A DNA stretch of 39,342 nt from Nitrobacter sp. 62-13 (GCF_001896955.1 NZ_MKRN01000004.1:1-39342); one strand, 5' to 3'. Shown: positions 6,980 through 15,956, counted from the stretch's first letter. Numbers and translations: made by a program. The notes: generated by a model not told the origin, from the sequence alone.

Positions 6980-7335
6980 TTCGATCTCTCCACGTCGATG
7001 TCTCCGCGAGGTCAAGCCGGCGCAGGGATTGATGCAAGGCAAGCGGTCCACTGCGGAATGCGGGCACATTAATGCAAAACGAGATATCGCCGGCGCATTC
7101 GCCCGTGGATTGACGAACTTGTGATCTCGTTCGAATTGGACGATCATGTCGCTCATATCGAGAGCACGAATCCTCCAACGCGGGTCTGTGCGATGAATAA
7201 CGCGACAGAAAGTGCCTTCCACGACGTGGCTGCATTACGCGACGTTCGCTTCAGGACTGTGTTGGCTGGCTGAGTAGGTGCGCTCTCGCATCGCTGGTGT
7301 CTTTCGTTCTGTGGTGGCATGCAATCGGGAGCCCG
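6980..7335. other. Divergent intergenic region between the Cox11 fusion and the HWE kinase
   Basis: This is a 356-bp gap that should hold both promoters. Open frames here lack ribosome binding sites and recognisable products. A TTGACG (7110-7115) exists on the plus strand but has no good -10 partner. No palindrome or repeat stood out. Confidence 0.4.
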
Positions 7336-8310
7336 ATGGGGAAGTGGACCGAGGAATTCCGGCGCGGATGGCAGGGCCTCTCCGAGCCTCCGGCGATTCT
7401 GGGTTTCGGGCTCGCGGCAGTCTGCCTGACGCTCTCGACCGCGTTCCGGTTCGGAATCTCGCTGTTGCGTCCCGACGTGCCTTACAGCCCCTATCTTCCC
7501 GCTGTTTTCGTTGCGGCGGCGTTCGGCGGAGAACGGGCCGGAATTGCCGCTGCGATCGGCGGCGCTGTTCTGGGCTTCATGCTGGATTTCGGCGGGGCGG
7601 CGCAGGGGCTGGCCGCGGCGGTGCTCATCGCTGTCTATTCCATCGTCGCGGCGCTCGTCATCCTGGGCGTACGACGCCACCGTTCGCTGGTGACGCACTA
7701 TCGCGAGCTCACAACGCGCCTCGACAAGGAACAACACTACCGCGAATTCGTGATGAAGGAGCTTCAGCACCGGCTCAGGAACAAACTCGCCACCATCCAC
7801 GCCGTGATCAGGCAGGCGCTCCGCGATTATCCGGCGGCATGGATCAGGGTCGACAGCCGCATGCGCGCACTATCGGCGACTGACGACCTGATCGCAAACA
7901 CGGACGGCCGCGGTTGCGACATCATCGATCTCCTGCGGCTGGAACTCGACCCCTACGGCAACGTCCGTTTTACGCTGAACGGCGACCCCTTGTTCCTGCC
8001 GGAAAAACTCGCGATCAGCCTGGCGCTGATGTTTCACGAGCTCGCTACCAATGCCGCCAAATATGGCGCATTCTCCACCCCCCACGGCTTGCTCCATGTC
8101 TCCTGGACTGTAACCAACGACATCCTGTCGATCGTCTGGGACGAGTCGGGCGGGCCGATTATCACGACGTCGGGCAAGCCCGGATTCGGAACGCAGCTCC
8201 TGAATGCCGGCCTGCGCCCGTTCAACGGAAAATCGGAGATCGCGTTTCTCGCCACCGGCCTGCATTGCATGATGCAATGCCGAATCGAGCGCAACGTCGA
8301 CGGCCACTGA
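7336..8310 (+). CDS. HWE-family membrane sensor histidine kinase
   Basis: The 324-residue product has three or four membrane spans in the first 115 residues, of the DUF4118 type (RPDVPYSPYLPAVFVAAAF and following). A short coiled linker leads to a histidine kinase of the HWE/HisKA_2 class: ELQHRLRNKLATI with the phospho-accepting H145, an N-box FHELATNAAKYGAFS (about 233-247), W268 with ESGGP, and the G-box PGFGTQLL. This type differs from ordinary HisKA kinases and in Alphaproteobacteria often feeds the general stress response or single-domain response regulators. The ATG at 7336 was chosen because GGGAG precedes it; a GTG at 7297 would add 13 residues but has no ribosome binding site. A likely partner response regulator lies about 1.9 kb downstream, in the opposite direction. 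Confidence 0.88.
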   Translation: MGKWTEEFRRGWQGLSEPPAILGFGLAAVCLTLSTAFRFGISLLRPDVPYSPYLPAVFVAAAFGGERAGIAAAIGGAVLGFMLDFGGAAQGLAAAVLIAVYSIVAALVILGVRRHRSLVTHYRELTTRLDKEQHYREFVMKELQHRLRNKLATIHAVIRQALRDYPAAWIRVDSRMRALSATDDLIANTDGRGCDIIDLLRLELDPYGNVRFTLNGDPLFLPEKLAISLALMFHELATNAAKYGAFSTPHGLLHVSWTVTNDILSIVWDESGGPIITTSGKPGFGTQLLNAGLRPFNGKSEIAFLATGLHCMMQCRIERNVDGH

Positions 8311-8434
8311 CACCATCCGTATCCATTCCGGCGATTGCGGAGCAGATCTGCGCAAGTGATGCGTTCGCCTTTCACTCGCCGGGAAACCGCCAGGAAAATG
8401 CCTCAGACGCGGACGTTCACAAGCGCGTCGCCGC

Positions 8435-8459
8435 GGAACGCATGGGAAGGCTGCCGGTT
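8435..8459 (+). promoter_or_regulatory. Possible EcfG-type promoter before the PepSY gene
   Basis: GGAAC (8435-8439), 16 bp, then GGTT (8456-8459). The alphaproteobacterial general-stress sigma EcfG recognises GGAAC-N16/17-CGTT, so this is one base off. It ends 58 bp before the PepSY start codon. Confidence 0.35.
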
Positions 8460-8517
8460 CTCTCGGGTGTTGCGTGCATCCGACGGCGCAACGACCGAAC
8501 TCGACGAGGAGTATTCC

Positions 8518-8772
8518 ATGCGAAACTACATTGTGTCTCTGGCAACCGCTGTCGCACTCGGCGCAGCCACTCCCGCAATGGCCTATGATTCGGGCAGCCT
8601 TCTTTCGATGCAGGATGCCCTCGCCGTCGCAACCGACATCGGCCTTGTCACCGTCTCCGACACCGAATTCGCCGGTAACGAGTGGCAGATCGAGGGACGA
8701 GACATTTCCGGCCGCTATATGGAAGTCGACGTCGACGCCACCACCGGCGCGGTGCTGAACGTGGACCGGTAA
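8518..8772 (+). CDS. Small exported PepSY-type protein
   Basis: The 84-residue product starts at an ATG with GAGGAG upstream. It has a signal peptide ending ATPAMA (about 1-22). The remaining ~60 residues are a single PepSY-like unit: SMQDALAVATDIGLVTVSDTEF, then NEWQIEGRD, then RYMEVDVDATTGAVLNVDR, where the last part is the typical PepSY beta-hairpin with a DATTG turn. PepSY domains occur as inhibitors or sensors in the periplasm; the role of this single-domain protein is unknown. It follows the HWE kinase by 207 bp with its own possible stress promoter, and is convergent with nnrS. Confidence 0.78.
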   Translation: MRNYIVSLATAVALGAATPAMAYDSGSLLSMQDALAVATDIGLVTVSDTEFAGNEWQIEGRDISGRYMEVDVDATTGAVLNVDR

Positions 8773-8800
8773 TTACGCCGAAGCGGCGAGGCCGACGACA

Positions 8801-10003
8801 TCATCCGTGGTTTCGGTCGGCGTCCGCACGGGGCGCCAGCAGCATCGGCCCATATCGCAGGGCGAACAGGCCGAAGCCACCGATCCACAGTAGGGCCGAA
8901 ATCTCGATCAACACGGGCAGCGATCCAATGGCGGCTGCCGCGACGCGCGCGGCTGCCGCCAGGATCACAAGCAGATAGATCAGCGCGGTGGCCCTGTCCG
9001 CCGCGAGTGCGCGGCCGGTATGGCCGAGCGAAACGCGCGTCATGACGCCGAGCGTCATGGTGCCGATGGCGCCGGCGGTCAGGGCGTGGATCGCGGCGGC
9101 CGCCGGCACGTGACCGGTCAGCATTGATGTGCCCAGCAAAGCCGCGCCGATGACGACCCAGAGATATCCGGCATGAAGAACCGTCAGCAGTGGTTCCGAC
9201 AAGGTGGCGATGCCGCGCCAGCGCACGAGCCGCCAGAGATTAAGCGCCGCAGCGACAACGAGCAGCCCGCCGACAGGTGAAAGCGCCGGAAAAAATGCCC
9301 AGCCGATCATCCCGGCGTGGAGCGCTGCGAGCGCGACGATGTCGACCCGGCCATGCCCGACGGGAAGAACCGCCGTTCCGCGCTTCGTCAGCCAGTTGCG
9401 TGTGAATGCCGGGATGATCCGCCCGCCGACAACCGAAATCAGAACGACGATGGCCGTCAAGGCGAGCCGCCATCCAAGACCCGCAGGCACTGCGAAACCG
9501 GCTAGTTCCAGATACATCAAAAGATCGGCGATGCCGAGAACGGCGATAGGAAGCGGCATGGGCATGTTGCGCCAATTGCGGCCGGCAATGATCTCTCGGG
9601 CGCAGACCGCGCAAAGCACGAACGGAAAGGCGAGATCGATCACAGCCGCAAGCCCGAACGGGATCGATGCGGACACAAGACATGCGACGCGGCCCGCGAG
9701 CCACAACGCTGCCAGCGCAGCGAGCGGCCAGCCGCTGATCGGCGCTCGGCCGGTCCAGTTCGGAATTGCGGTCAACAGAAAGCCCGCGATCGCCGCCATA
9801 ACGAACCCGAACAGCATTTCATGAATATGCCACGTCAGCGGATCGAAGCGGCTGGGCGGTGCGATGCCCGTCACCAACATCGCGATCCATCCGGCAAGCG
9901 CCGCCGCCGACCACACGCCGGCCATCAGGAAAAACGGTCTGAAGGCCATCGTCCAGATCGCCAGCGGCCTGCTTTTCACGTTCTCCACGGCTGGCATGGC
10001 CAT
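8801..10003 (-). CDS. nnrS: NnrS family membrane protein
   Basis: The 400-residue product is a polytopic membrane protein of about twelve spans with NnrS features: the N-terminal AFRPFFLMAGVWSA (about 20-33), TWHIHEMLFGFVMAAIAGFLLTAIPNWTG (in part, about 57-85), GGRIIPAFTRNW, and in the C-terminal half HALTAGAIGTMTLGVMTRVSLGHTGR (in part). The many in-membrane histidines fit the reported haem- and copper-containing nature of NnrS. The family is linked to resistance to nitrosative stress and is often near denitrification genes or under NO-sensing Crp/Fnr regulators. The ATG at 10003 is preferred because GGGAG sits 6 bp before it; one at 10009 abuts the GGGAG. No denitrification enzyme is present here, but a Crp/Fnr-type regulator lies within 0.8 kb. 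Confidence 0.87.
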   Translation of the reverse strand: MAMPAVENVKSRPLAIWTMAFRPFFLMAGVWSAAALAGWIAMLVTGIAPPSRFDPLTWHIHEMLFGFVMAAIAGFLLTAIPNWTGRAPISGWPLAALAALWLAGRVACLVSASIPFGLAAVIDLAFPFVLCAVCAREIIAGRNWRNMPMPLPIAVLGIADLLMYLELAGFAVPAGLGWRLALTAIVVLISVVGGRIIPAFTRNWLTKRGTAVLPVGHGRVDIVALAALHAGMIGWAFFPALSPVGGLLVVAAALNLWRLVRWRGIATLSEPLLTVLHAGYLWVVIGAALLGTSMLTGHVPAAAAIHALTAGAIGTMTLGVMTRVSLGHTGRALAADRATALIYLLVILAAAARVAAAAIGSLPVLIEISALLWIGGFGLFALRYGPMLLAPRADADRNHG

Positions 10004-10193
10004 GAGCATCTCCCGTCGTTCGGGCGATCATACCAGTTTCTCGGAGGCTGGGGTGTGGACCGCGGGGAATGGTACCGGCGATACCGCTGCATAAGGTTGC
10101 GCTGAAGCAAAACCTGAGCGTCGCTCCGGCCGTATAGGAAGAAGCCGCCTTGACCTTGCAGGATCTAAACCCCGCAACACACCGGGAGCCGGC

Positions 10194-10610
10194 TCAATGC
10201 GTGTCATCCTGCACCGCAGTTCGCCAGTTCGATAGAACCGCGAACAATTCGTCGCGCAGAAACGGTTTTGAGAGCCTGGGCCGACCCGAATATTCCGGCG
10301 GAAAGGCTCTGTCGCCGCTGTAGCCGGTCACGAAAGCGAACGGAATTTTCAGAACGGCCAGGCGCTTGGCGACGGCAAAACTTTTTTCCTCGGAGAGCCC
10401 GATATCGAGAAGCGCAAAGTCAGGAGAACGTTCGGCGATCATCACCAGCGCCTGCGCGACGCTTGAAGCGATCCTGACCCGCGTCACGCCGAATTCCGCG
10501 ACCGTCTGCTCGAAATCGAGCGCGATGATGGCGTCGTCCTCGACGATCAGGATGTCGCCGGGGACGCCGGCTGGGGTCGCCGCCGACGAATCGGAACCGA
10601 TGGGCTTCAT
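10194..10610 (-). CDS. Single-domain response regulator
   Basis: The 138-residue product is a lone receiver domain with acidic pocket D25/D26 (ILIVEDDAIIALD), phospho-acceptor D69 (FALLDIGL), T95 (FAFVTGYSG) and K115 (LSKPFLRDEL). FVTGY resembles the FATGUY-type motif found in alphaproteobacterial single-domain regulators that partner HWE kinases. It has no output domain, so it should act by protein contact or as a phosphate sink. The ATG at 10610 was chosen as the start of a plausible flexible N-terminus; an in-frame start at 10700 would run over the upstream promoter region. It points away from the Crp/Fnr gene, sharing a 164-bp divergent region with it. Confidence 0.85.
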   Translation of the reverse strand: MKPIGSDSSAATPAGVPGDILIVEDDAIIALDFEQTVAEFGVTRVRIASSVAQALVMIAERSPDFALLDIGLSEEKSFAVAKRLAVLKIPFAFVTGYSGDRAFPPEYSGRPRLSKPFLRDELFAVLSNWRTAVQDDTH

Positions 10611-10680
10611 ATGGGGTGATCCAATGATGGCTGAAATTTCCTGACACCGATGAGGATGCCCTCTGCCGGTTCCAGCAGGC

Positions 10681-10706
10681 GGAACCGACCATACCGTCAC
10701 GGCGTT
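10681..10706 (+). promoter_or_regulatory. EcfG (general stress sigma) promoter match upstream of the Crp/Fnr regulator
   Basis: GGAAC (10681-10685), exactly 17 bp, CGTT (10703-10706). This is a full match to the alphaproteobacterial EcfG consensus GGAAC-N16/17-CGTT. Transcription would start near 10713, about 60 bp before the start codon at 10775. Confidence 0.6.
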
Positions 10707-10709
10707 GTC

Positions 10710-10725
10710 TGTTCACTTTTGAACA
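10710..10725. promoter_or_regulatory. 16-bp palindrome at the expected start of transcription of the Crp/Fnr gene
   Basis: TGTTCA-CTTT-TGAACA is a perfect dyad with 6-bp arms and a 4-bp spacer, the geometry of Crp/Fnr sites (compare TTGAT-N4-ATCAA for Fnr). It lies just after the EcfG-like promoter, where binding would repress. It is probably an autoregulatory site of the gene at 10775. Confidence 0.5.
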
Positions 10726-10774
10726 TAACTGAGCAGTCGCTTTCGTTAGGGTCCTGGGGAACAGGAGACGCAGC

Positions 10775-11557
10775 ATGGCCGCACAGAACGATTCGCCGGG
10801 GAACCAGGAACGCCCGTTCAACAACCTCCTGCGCAAGCTCAGCGAGGCCGATTACAAGCTGATCGAGCCCTGTCTCGTCACCACCACCCCGGAAAGCGAT
10901 GATCTGCTCTACAATCCGGGAGACAATGTCGAAATCGTCCACTTTCCCTGCGCGGCGAGCCTTGCGTCCTTTCTCGTTCCCAACGAAGACGGTCGCGATG
11001 CCGAAACCATTCTGGTCGGACGAGAAGGCGCCGTCGGCGGCATCGTCAGTCAGGGATTCCTGCCGGCCTATACGCGGATCACAGTGAAAGTCGGCGGGCC
11101 CTTCGTGCGATTGCGCGTCGCCAGTCTGGAGGCCGCGAAGACAAAATCCCCGTCGCTGCGCAACCTGTTCGCGCGCTATGCCGACTGCATGCTGGCCCAG
11201 GTTTTTCAGTCTACCGCCTGCAACGCCATCCACTCGATCGAGCAGCGCACGGCCAAGTGGATTCTCGCGGCGAGCGAACGGACCGACAGCGAACTCGTGC
11301 CGCTTACCCACGAGCAACTCTCGACCATGCTGGGCGTCGGCCGCAGCTATGCCAGCCGCGTGATCCAGACTTTCAAGGCCGAGGGGGTTCTGGAGACGCG
11401 GCGCGGCGCTATCCTGGTGCGGAACCGGGATGCGCTGACCGCCCGCGCCTGTCTCTGCAACAACGCGGTCAAAAGCCATTTCGAGGAGGTTTTGCGCGGG
11501 GTTTACCCGAATGAAGACGACCGACCTGTGCAGGAGTCCCTGTCGCCGGCAAAATGA
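10775..11557 (+). CDS. Crp/Fnr-family transcriptional regulator
   Basis: The 260-residue product has an N-terminal cyclic-nucleotide-type sensor fold (about 20-150; LLYNPGDNVEIVHFPCAASLA in part, ETILVGREGAVGGIV). The helix bundle QVFQSTACNAIHSIEQRTAKWI follows (in part, about 145-168), then a winged helix-turn-helix: LTHEQLSTMLGVGRSYASRV as the recognition unit (about 178-197) and the wing GVLETRRGAILV. It lacks the Fnr N-terminal cysteine cluster and the full phosphate-binding cassette of Crp, so its signal is unknown. The family includes stress and light regulators in Bradyrhizobium-like bacteria. Its promoter region matches EcfG and carries a Crp/Fnr-style palindrome, suggesting a stress-induced, self-limiting regulator. 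Neighbours include nnrS and a response regulator. Confidence 0.88.
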   Translation: MAAQNDSPGNQERPFNNLLRKLSEADYKLIEPCLVTTTPESDDLLYNPGDNVEIVHFPCAASLASFLVPNEDGRDAETILVGREGAVGGIVSQGFLPAYTRITVKVGGPFVRLRVASLEAAKTKSPSLRNLFARYADCMLAQVFQSTACNAIHSIEQRTAKWILAASERTDSELVPLTHEQLSTMLGVGRSYASRVIQTFKAEGVLETRRGAILVRNRDALTARACLCNNAVKSHFEEVLRGVYPNEDDRPVQESLSPAK

Positions 11558-11582
11558 GTCCCCCAAAACGGCAAACGGCGCA

Positions 11583-11610
11583 TTGTTTTTTGATGATTTC
11601 CCGCTATATA
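11583..11610 (+). promoter_or_regulatory. Sigma-70-like promoter for typA
   Basis: TTGTTT (11583-11588), 16 bp, TATATA (11605-11610). It lies in the 282-bp gap before typA and would give a leader of about 220 nt. No small gene or known riboswitch was seen in that leader. Confidence 0.45.
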
Positions 11611-11839
11611 GCGTCGCAGCGAAAAAAGCCGGAGCCGCTTTATGCGGTTCGCATCTATCCGGCATTTCCGACAACAAGTGGCGCCAATGACCTGGCCGGA
11701 AGCGACCAAACCCTGACCGCTTTTGCCGCGTGAATCGATCACGCCGCGCCCATTCTCGTGACCTTATCCCCCGCAGGATGAACCGCCGCCCGACACCCGG
11801 GCGACGCGCGGTTTTCCCCGATCAAGAAGAACCATTCCG

Positions 11840-13666
11840 ATGAACCTCCGCAATGTCGCCATCATCGCCCACGTCGACCATGGCAAGACCACTCTCGTCG
11901 ATCGCCTGCTGCAACAATCCGGCACCTTCCGCGAAAACCAGAAGGTCGCCGAGCGCGCCATGGATTCCAATGACCTCGAGCGCGAGCGCGGCATCACGAT
12001 CCTGGCCAAGGCGGCCTCGGTGCAATGGAAGGACACCCGCATCAATATCGTCGACACGCCGGGCCACGCCGATTTCGGCGGTGAAGTCGAGCGCATCCTC
12101 AACATGGTGGACGGCGCGCTGGTGCTGGTTGACGCCGCCGAAGGTCCGCTGCCGCAGACCAAGTTCGTGGTGTCGAAGGCGCTGAAAGTCGGCCTGAAGC
12201 CGATCGTCGTCATCAACAAGGTGGACCGTCCGGACGCGCGTCCCACCGAGGTGGTCAACGAGGTGTTCGATCTGTTCGCCGCACTCGACGCCAGCGACGA
12301 ACAGCTCGACTTTCCGATCCTGTACGGTTCGGCCAAGCAGGGCTGGATGGCAGCAAGCGCAGAGGGACCGCAGGATGCCGGCATGCAGCCGTTGTTCGAT
12401 CTGATCGTGCGGCATGTGCCGCCGCCGCAGGTTGAGGAAGGTCCGTTCCGCATGATCGGAACGATCATCGAGGCCAATCCCTATCTCGGCCGCATCATCA
12501 CCGGCCGCATTACCTCCGGCGCGATCAAACCGAACCAGAGCATCAAGGTGCTGGCGCGGGACGGCAAGCTGGTCGAGCAGGGCCGCATCTCGAAAATTCT
12601 CGCATTCCGCGGTCTCGAGCGCACGCCGCTCGACGAGGCTGAAGCCGGCGACATCGTCGCCATCGCGGGAATGACCAAGGGGACCGTCGCCGACACCTTC
12701 TGCGATCCCGTTGTCGAGACGCCGATGCCGGCGCAGCCGATTGATCCGCCGACCGTCTCCATGACCTTCATGGTCAACAATTCACCCTTGGCCGGCACCG
12801 AGGGCACCAAGGTGACGAGCCGCATGATCCGCGACCGGCTGCTGCGCGAAGCCGAGGGCAACGTCGCGCTGCGCGTGACGGAAGCCGCCGACAAGGATTC
12901 GATGGAAGTCTCGGGCCGCGGCGAATTGCAGCTCGCGATCCTGATCGAGACCATGCGCCGCGAGGGATTCGAATTATCGGTCTCACGTCCGCGCGTCGTG
13001 CTGCGCAAGGACGAGGCGACCGGCGAATGGCTGGAGCCGGTCGAGGAAGTCGTGATCGACGTCGACGAGGAGCATTCCGGTATCGTCGTGCAGAAGATGA
13101 GCGAGCGCAAGGCCGAGATGACGGAGATGAAGCCGTCCGGCGGCAACCGGCTGCGGCTGGTGTTCTACGCGCCGACCCGCGGCCTGATCGGCTATCAGGG
13201 CGAACTGCTCACCGATACCCGCGGCACCGCCATCATGAACCGGTTGTTCCACGGCTACGCACCCTACAAGGGCGACATCCAGGGCCGCCGCAACGGCGTG
13301 CTGATTTCCAACGACCAGGGCGAGGCGGTCGCCTATGCGATGTTCAAGCTCGAAGATCGCGGCCCGATGATGATCGAGCCGGGCTGGAAGGTCTATCGCG
13401 GCATGATCGTCGGCGAGCACACCCGCGACAACGATCTCGAAATCAATGTGCTGAAGGGCAAGCAGCTCACCAACATTCGCACCACGTCGAAGGATGAGGC
13501 GGTGCGGCTGACGCCGCCGATCAGGATGACGCTGGAAAAGGCGCTGGCCTATATCGAGGACGACGAGCTGGTCGAGGTAACGCCGAAATCGATCCGCCTG
13601 CGCAAAAAGCACCTCGACCCCAACGAGCGCAAGCGCGCCGAGAAGACCCGTGACCTGGTGGCGTAA
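11840..13666 (+). CDS. typA: Translational GTPase TypA/BipA
   Basis: The full-length 608-residue TypA starts at an ATG at 11840. G-domain motifs are clear: AHVDHGKTTLVDRLL (about 10-24), RGITILAKA (switch I, about 50-58), DTPGHADFGGEVER (about 71-84) and NKVDRPDARP (about 126-135). The elongation-factor-like domains II, III and V follow, and then the TypA-specific C-terminal region with NRLFHGYAPYKGDI, RNGVLISNDQGEAVAYA and MIVGEHTRDNDLEINVLKGKQ (in part). TypA binds the ribosome and is needed for ribosome assembly and growth under stress and cold in several bacteria. It is a single gene with its own promoter. It is convergent with argF, with a short dyad between them. Confidence 0.97.
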   Translation: MNLRNVAIIAHVDHGKTTLVDRLLQQSGTFRENQKVAERAMDSNDLERERGITILAKAASVQWKDTRINIVDTPGHADFGGEVERILNMVDGALVLVDAAEGPLPQTKFVVSKALKVGLKPIVVINKVDRPDARPTEVVNEVFDLFAALDASDEQLDFPILYGSAKQGWMAASAEGPQDAGMQPLFDLIVRHVPPPQVEEGPFRMIGTIIEANPYLGRIITGRITSGAIKPNQSIKVLARDGKLVEQGRISKILAFRGLERTPLDEAEAGDIVAIAGMTKGTVADTFCDPVVETPMPAQPIDPPTVSMTFMVNNSPLAGTEGTKVTSRMIRDRLLREAEGNVALRVTEAADKDSMEVSGRGELQLAILIETMRREGFELSVSRPRVVLRKDEATGEWLEPVEEVVIDVDEEHSGIVVQKMSERKAEMTEMKPSGGNRLRLVFYAPTRGLIGYQGELLTDTRGTAIMNRLFHGYAPYKGDIQGRRNGVLISNDQGEAVAYAMFKLEDRGPMMIEPGWKVYRGMIVGEHTRDNDLEINVLKGKQLTNIRTTSKDEAVRLTPPIRMTLEKALAYIEDDELVEVTPKSIRLRKKHLDPNERKRAEKTRDLVA

Positions 13667-13678
13667 GCATCGTTCGGC

Positions 13679-13693
13679 GGGCGATCATCGCCC
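13679..13693. terminator. Short dyad between typA and argF
   Basis: GGGCGAT-C-ATCGCCC is a perfect dyad with 7-bp arms in the 51-bp convergent gap. It may serve as a bidirectional stop. The single-base centre means the tip must open to form a loop, and there is no T-run. Confidence 0.4.
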
Positions 13694-13717
13694 TTGCGGG
13701 CGCGGACAACCCCGCGC

Positions 13718-14641
13718 CTATCCCGCCGCCAGGCACCAGGCCAGAATTCCCTTCTGGGCGTGCATGCGGTTTTCCGCCTCGTCGAACACCACCGACTGCG
13801 GTCCGTCGATGATCTCGTCGGTGACCTCGTCGCCGCGATGCGCCGGCAGGCAGTGCATGAACAGCGCGTCAGGCCTGGCGAGCCCCATCAGCTTTGAGTT
13901 CACCTGGTAGGGCCGAAGCAGGTTGTGACGGTGCTCGCCGTCCTTGTCGCCCATCGACACCCAGGTATCGGTGACGATGCAGTCCGCGCCGCGCACCGCC
14001 GCCTCCGGATCGGTGCCGAACCTGATCGATGCTCCGCTCGACCTGATCCAGTCCTTCAGCAGCTTGTTCGGCGCAAGCTCCGGCGGGGTCGCGATGTTGA
14101 GGTTGAAGCTGAAGCGCTCCGCCGCATGCGCCCACGACGCCAGCACGTTGTTGTCGTCGCCGGTCCACGCGATGGTGCGGCCCTTGATCGGTCCGCGATG
14201 CTCCTCGAAAGTCATCACGTCGGCCATCACCTGACAGGGATGCGAGCGCCGCGTCAGTCCGTTGATGACGGGCACGGTTGCATGCGCCGCCAGCTCCGTC
14301 AGCGCGTCGTGGCTGAGGATGCGGATCATGATGATGTCGACGAAGCGCGACAGCACCTTGGCGGTGTCGGCGATGGTCTCGCCGCGCCCGAGCTGCATTT
14401 CGGCCCCGGTCAGCATGATAGCCTCGCCGCCGAGTTGACGCATGCCGACATCGAACGACACGCGCGTGCGCGTCGACGGCTTGTCGAAGATCATCGCCAG
14501 CGTCTTGCCGTCGAGTGGCTTGTCCGTGGTTCGGCCCGCCTTGCGCTGTTTCTTCATCGCCACGCTGGCGTCGAGGATCGCGCGCAGTTCCGACGTCGGC
14601 ACGTCGAACAGGTCGAGAAAATGCCGCGGCGCCTTGCTCAT
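13718..14641 (-). CDS. argF: Ornithine carbamoyltransferase
   Basis: The 307-residue product matches the normal length of ArgF. It carries the carbamoyl-phosphate-binding STRTR (56-60), the HPCQ motif (134-137), and the ornithine-binding [13 protein letters not shown] (about 261-273). It catalyses carbamoyl phosphate + L-ornithine to L-citrulline in arginine synthesis, in the cytoplasm. Its start overlaps the argD stop by 4 bp (ATGA), so the two are an operon and probably translationally coupled. This argD-argF order is common in Alphaproteobacteria. Confidence 0.97.
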   Translation of the reverse strand: MSKAPRHFLDLFDVPTSELRAILDASVAMKKQRKAGRTTDKPLDGKTLAMIFDKPSTRTRVSFDVGMRQLGGEAIMLTGAEMQLGRGETIADTAKVLSRFVDIIMIRILSHDALTELAAHATVPVINGLTRRSHPCQVMADVMTFEEHRGPIKGRTIAWTGDDNNVLASWAHAAERFSFNLNIATPPELAPNKLLKDWIRSSGASIRFGTDPEAAVRGADCIVTDTWVSMGDKDGEHRHNLLRPYQVNSKLMGLARPDALFMHCLPAHRGDEVTDEIIDGPQSVVFDEAENRMHAQKGILAWCLAAG

Positions 14642-15849
14642 TGCGCCGCTTCCTTCTTTGCACGCGCGCCGGAAAGCCTGGCGCAGGCCCGCTCCAGCCG
14701 CCGCACGGATTCTTCGATCTCCGTCTCGCCGACGATCAGCGGCGGCAGCAGACGCACCACGTTGTCGCCGGCGCCGACCGTCAAAAGTTTCTCCTCGCGC
14801 AGCGCGCCGACCAGATCGCCCGACGGCACCACCGCCTTGAGGCCAATCAGGAGTCCCTCGCCGCGCACCTCGCTCAGCACATCCGGATGGCGATCGACGA
14901 CCGAGGCCAGCTTCTGTTTCAAAAGCAGCGACATCTTCCGCGTTCGATCGAAGAATCCAGGCTCGAGCATCACGTCCAGCACGGCATTGGCCGCGGCGAC
15001 CGCCAGCGGATTGCCGCCGAAGGTCGAACCGTGCGAGCCCGGCGTCATGCCGGAGGCGGCTTCCGCCGTCGCAAGACAGGCGCCGATCGGGAAACCGCCA
15101 CCGAGCGCCTTCGCCAGCGACATCACGTCCGGCGTGACGCCGATGCGCTTGTAAGCGAAAAGCTCGCCGGTGCGGCCCATGCCGGTCTGCACCTCGTCAA
15201 ACGCCAGTAACAGGCCGTGCTCGTCGCAGATCTGACGCAACGTCCGGAAGAACGCATGGGACGGCTCGCGCACCCCGCCTTCGCCCTGCAGCGGTTCGAT
15301 CAGGATGCCGGCGGTCGCGGGACCGATCGCCTTCTTCACGGCATCGATATCGTCGAGCGGCACCTGGTCGAAACCGTCCATCGGCGGACCGTACCCCTCG
15401 AGATATTTCGCCGAGCCGGTGGCGGCCAGAGCCGCCAGCGTGCGGCCATGGAAAGCGCCCTCGAAGGTAACCATGCGATAGCGTTCCGGATGGCCTTTGG
15501 AGGCGTGATACCGGCGCACCACTTTGATGGCGCACTCCACGGCCTCGGCGCCGGAATTGGCGAAGAAGACGAAATCGGCAAAGCTTTGCTCGCACAGCCG
15601 CGCCGCCAGCCGCTCGCCGTCCGGCGACTTGAACAGGTTCGAGACGTGCCAGAGTTTTGCCGCCTGCGCCTGAAGCGCTGCAACGAGATGCGGATGGCAA
15701 TGGCCGAGCGCGTTCACGGCAACGCCGCTGGTGAAATCGAGATAGCGTCCGCCATCGGAACCGATCAGCCACGCGCCCTCGCCGCTCTCGAACGAAAGAT
15801 CGGCTCTTGCGAAAACGGGCAACAGATGAGACGCCGCGGCTGTGGTCAT
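14638..15849 (-). CDS. argD: Acetylornithine aminotransferase
   Basis: The 403-residue product is a class III PLP-dependent aminotransferase. It has [15 protein letters not shown] (about 95-109), [14 protein letters not shown] (about 128-141), [13 protein letters not shown] (216-228, with D218 binding the pyridine nitrogen) and [14 protein letters not shown] (244-257, PLP lysine K247). It converts N-acetylglutamate semialdehyde to N-acetylornithine in arginine synthesis and may also act in lysine synthesis. It is first gene of the argD-argF operon. The start ATG at 15849 has a weak ribosome binding site. The roughly 107-nt leader starts with a strong hairpin, listed separately. Confidence 0.95.
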   Translation of the reverse strand: MTTAAASHLLPVFARADLSFESGEGAWLIGSDGGRYLDFTSGVAVNALGHCHPHLVAALQAQAAKLWHVSNLFKSPDGERLAARLCEQSFADFVFFANSGAEAVECAIKVVRRYHASKGHPERYRMVTFEGAFHGRTLAALAATGSAKYLEGYGPPMDGFDQVPLDDIDAVKKAIGPATAGILIEPLQGEGGVREPSHAFFRTLRQICDEHGLLLAFDEVQTGMGRTGELFAYKRIGVTPDVMSLAKALGGGFPIGACLATAEAASGMTPGSHGSTFGGNPLAVAAANAVLDVMLEPGFFDRTRKMSLLLKQKLASVVDRHPDVLSEVRGEGLLIGLKAVVPSGDLVGALREEKLLTVGAGDNVVRLLPPLIVGETEIEESVRRLERACARLSGARAKKEAAQ

Positions 15850-15930
15850 GACGGTTTGCCGGTTGATGGTTGGAGCGGATTGATCCGATCGCGCTGCGGC
15901 GATCGATCAACTGTAGGCTCCGGAAACGCA

Positions 15931-15956
15931 ACGTGCCGCCTTTCCGGGCGGCACGT
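15931..15956 (-). promoter_or_regulatory. Perfect hairpin at the predicted 5' end of the argD-argF mRNA
   Basis: ACGTGCCGCC (15931-15940) and GGCGGCACGT (15947-15956) are exact inverse complements with a 6-nt loop. The predicted transcription start (about 15957) lies immediately before it. The mRNA would therefore begin with a 10-bp GC-rich stem. Alternatively the same dyad could be an operator just downstream of the promoter. Confidence 0.6.

Noticed and set aside
10004-10193. Fnr/NNR box (TTGAT-N4-ATCAA) expected before nnrS
   Set aside because: No match was found in the intergenic region, so control by a classical Fnr-type site is not supported.
13925-15154. Long rightward open frame (409 codons) opposite argF and argD
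   Set aside because: Both argF and argD are certain on the other strand; the frame has shadow-type composition and no recognisable motif.
15850-15931. Arginine-containing leader peptide from a TTG in the argD leader, suggesting attenuation
   Set aside because: There is no ribosome binding site, the frame runs on far into argD, and no run of arginine codons or terminator structure follows.
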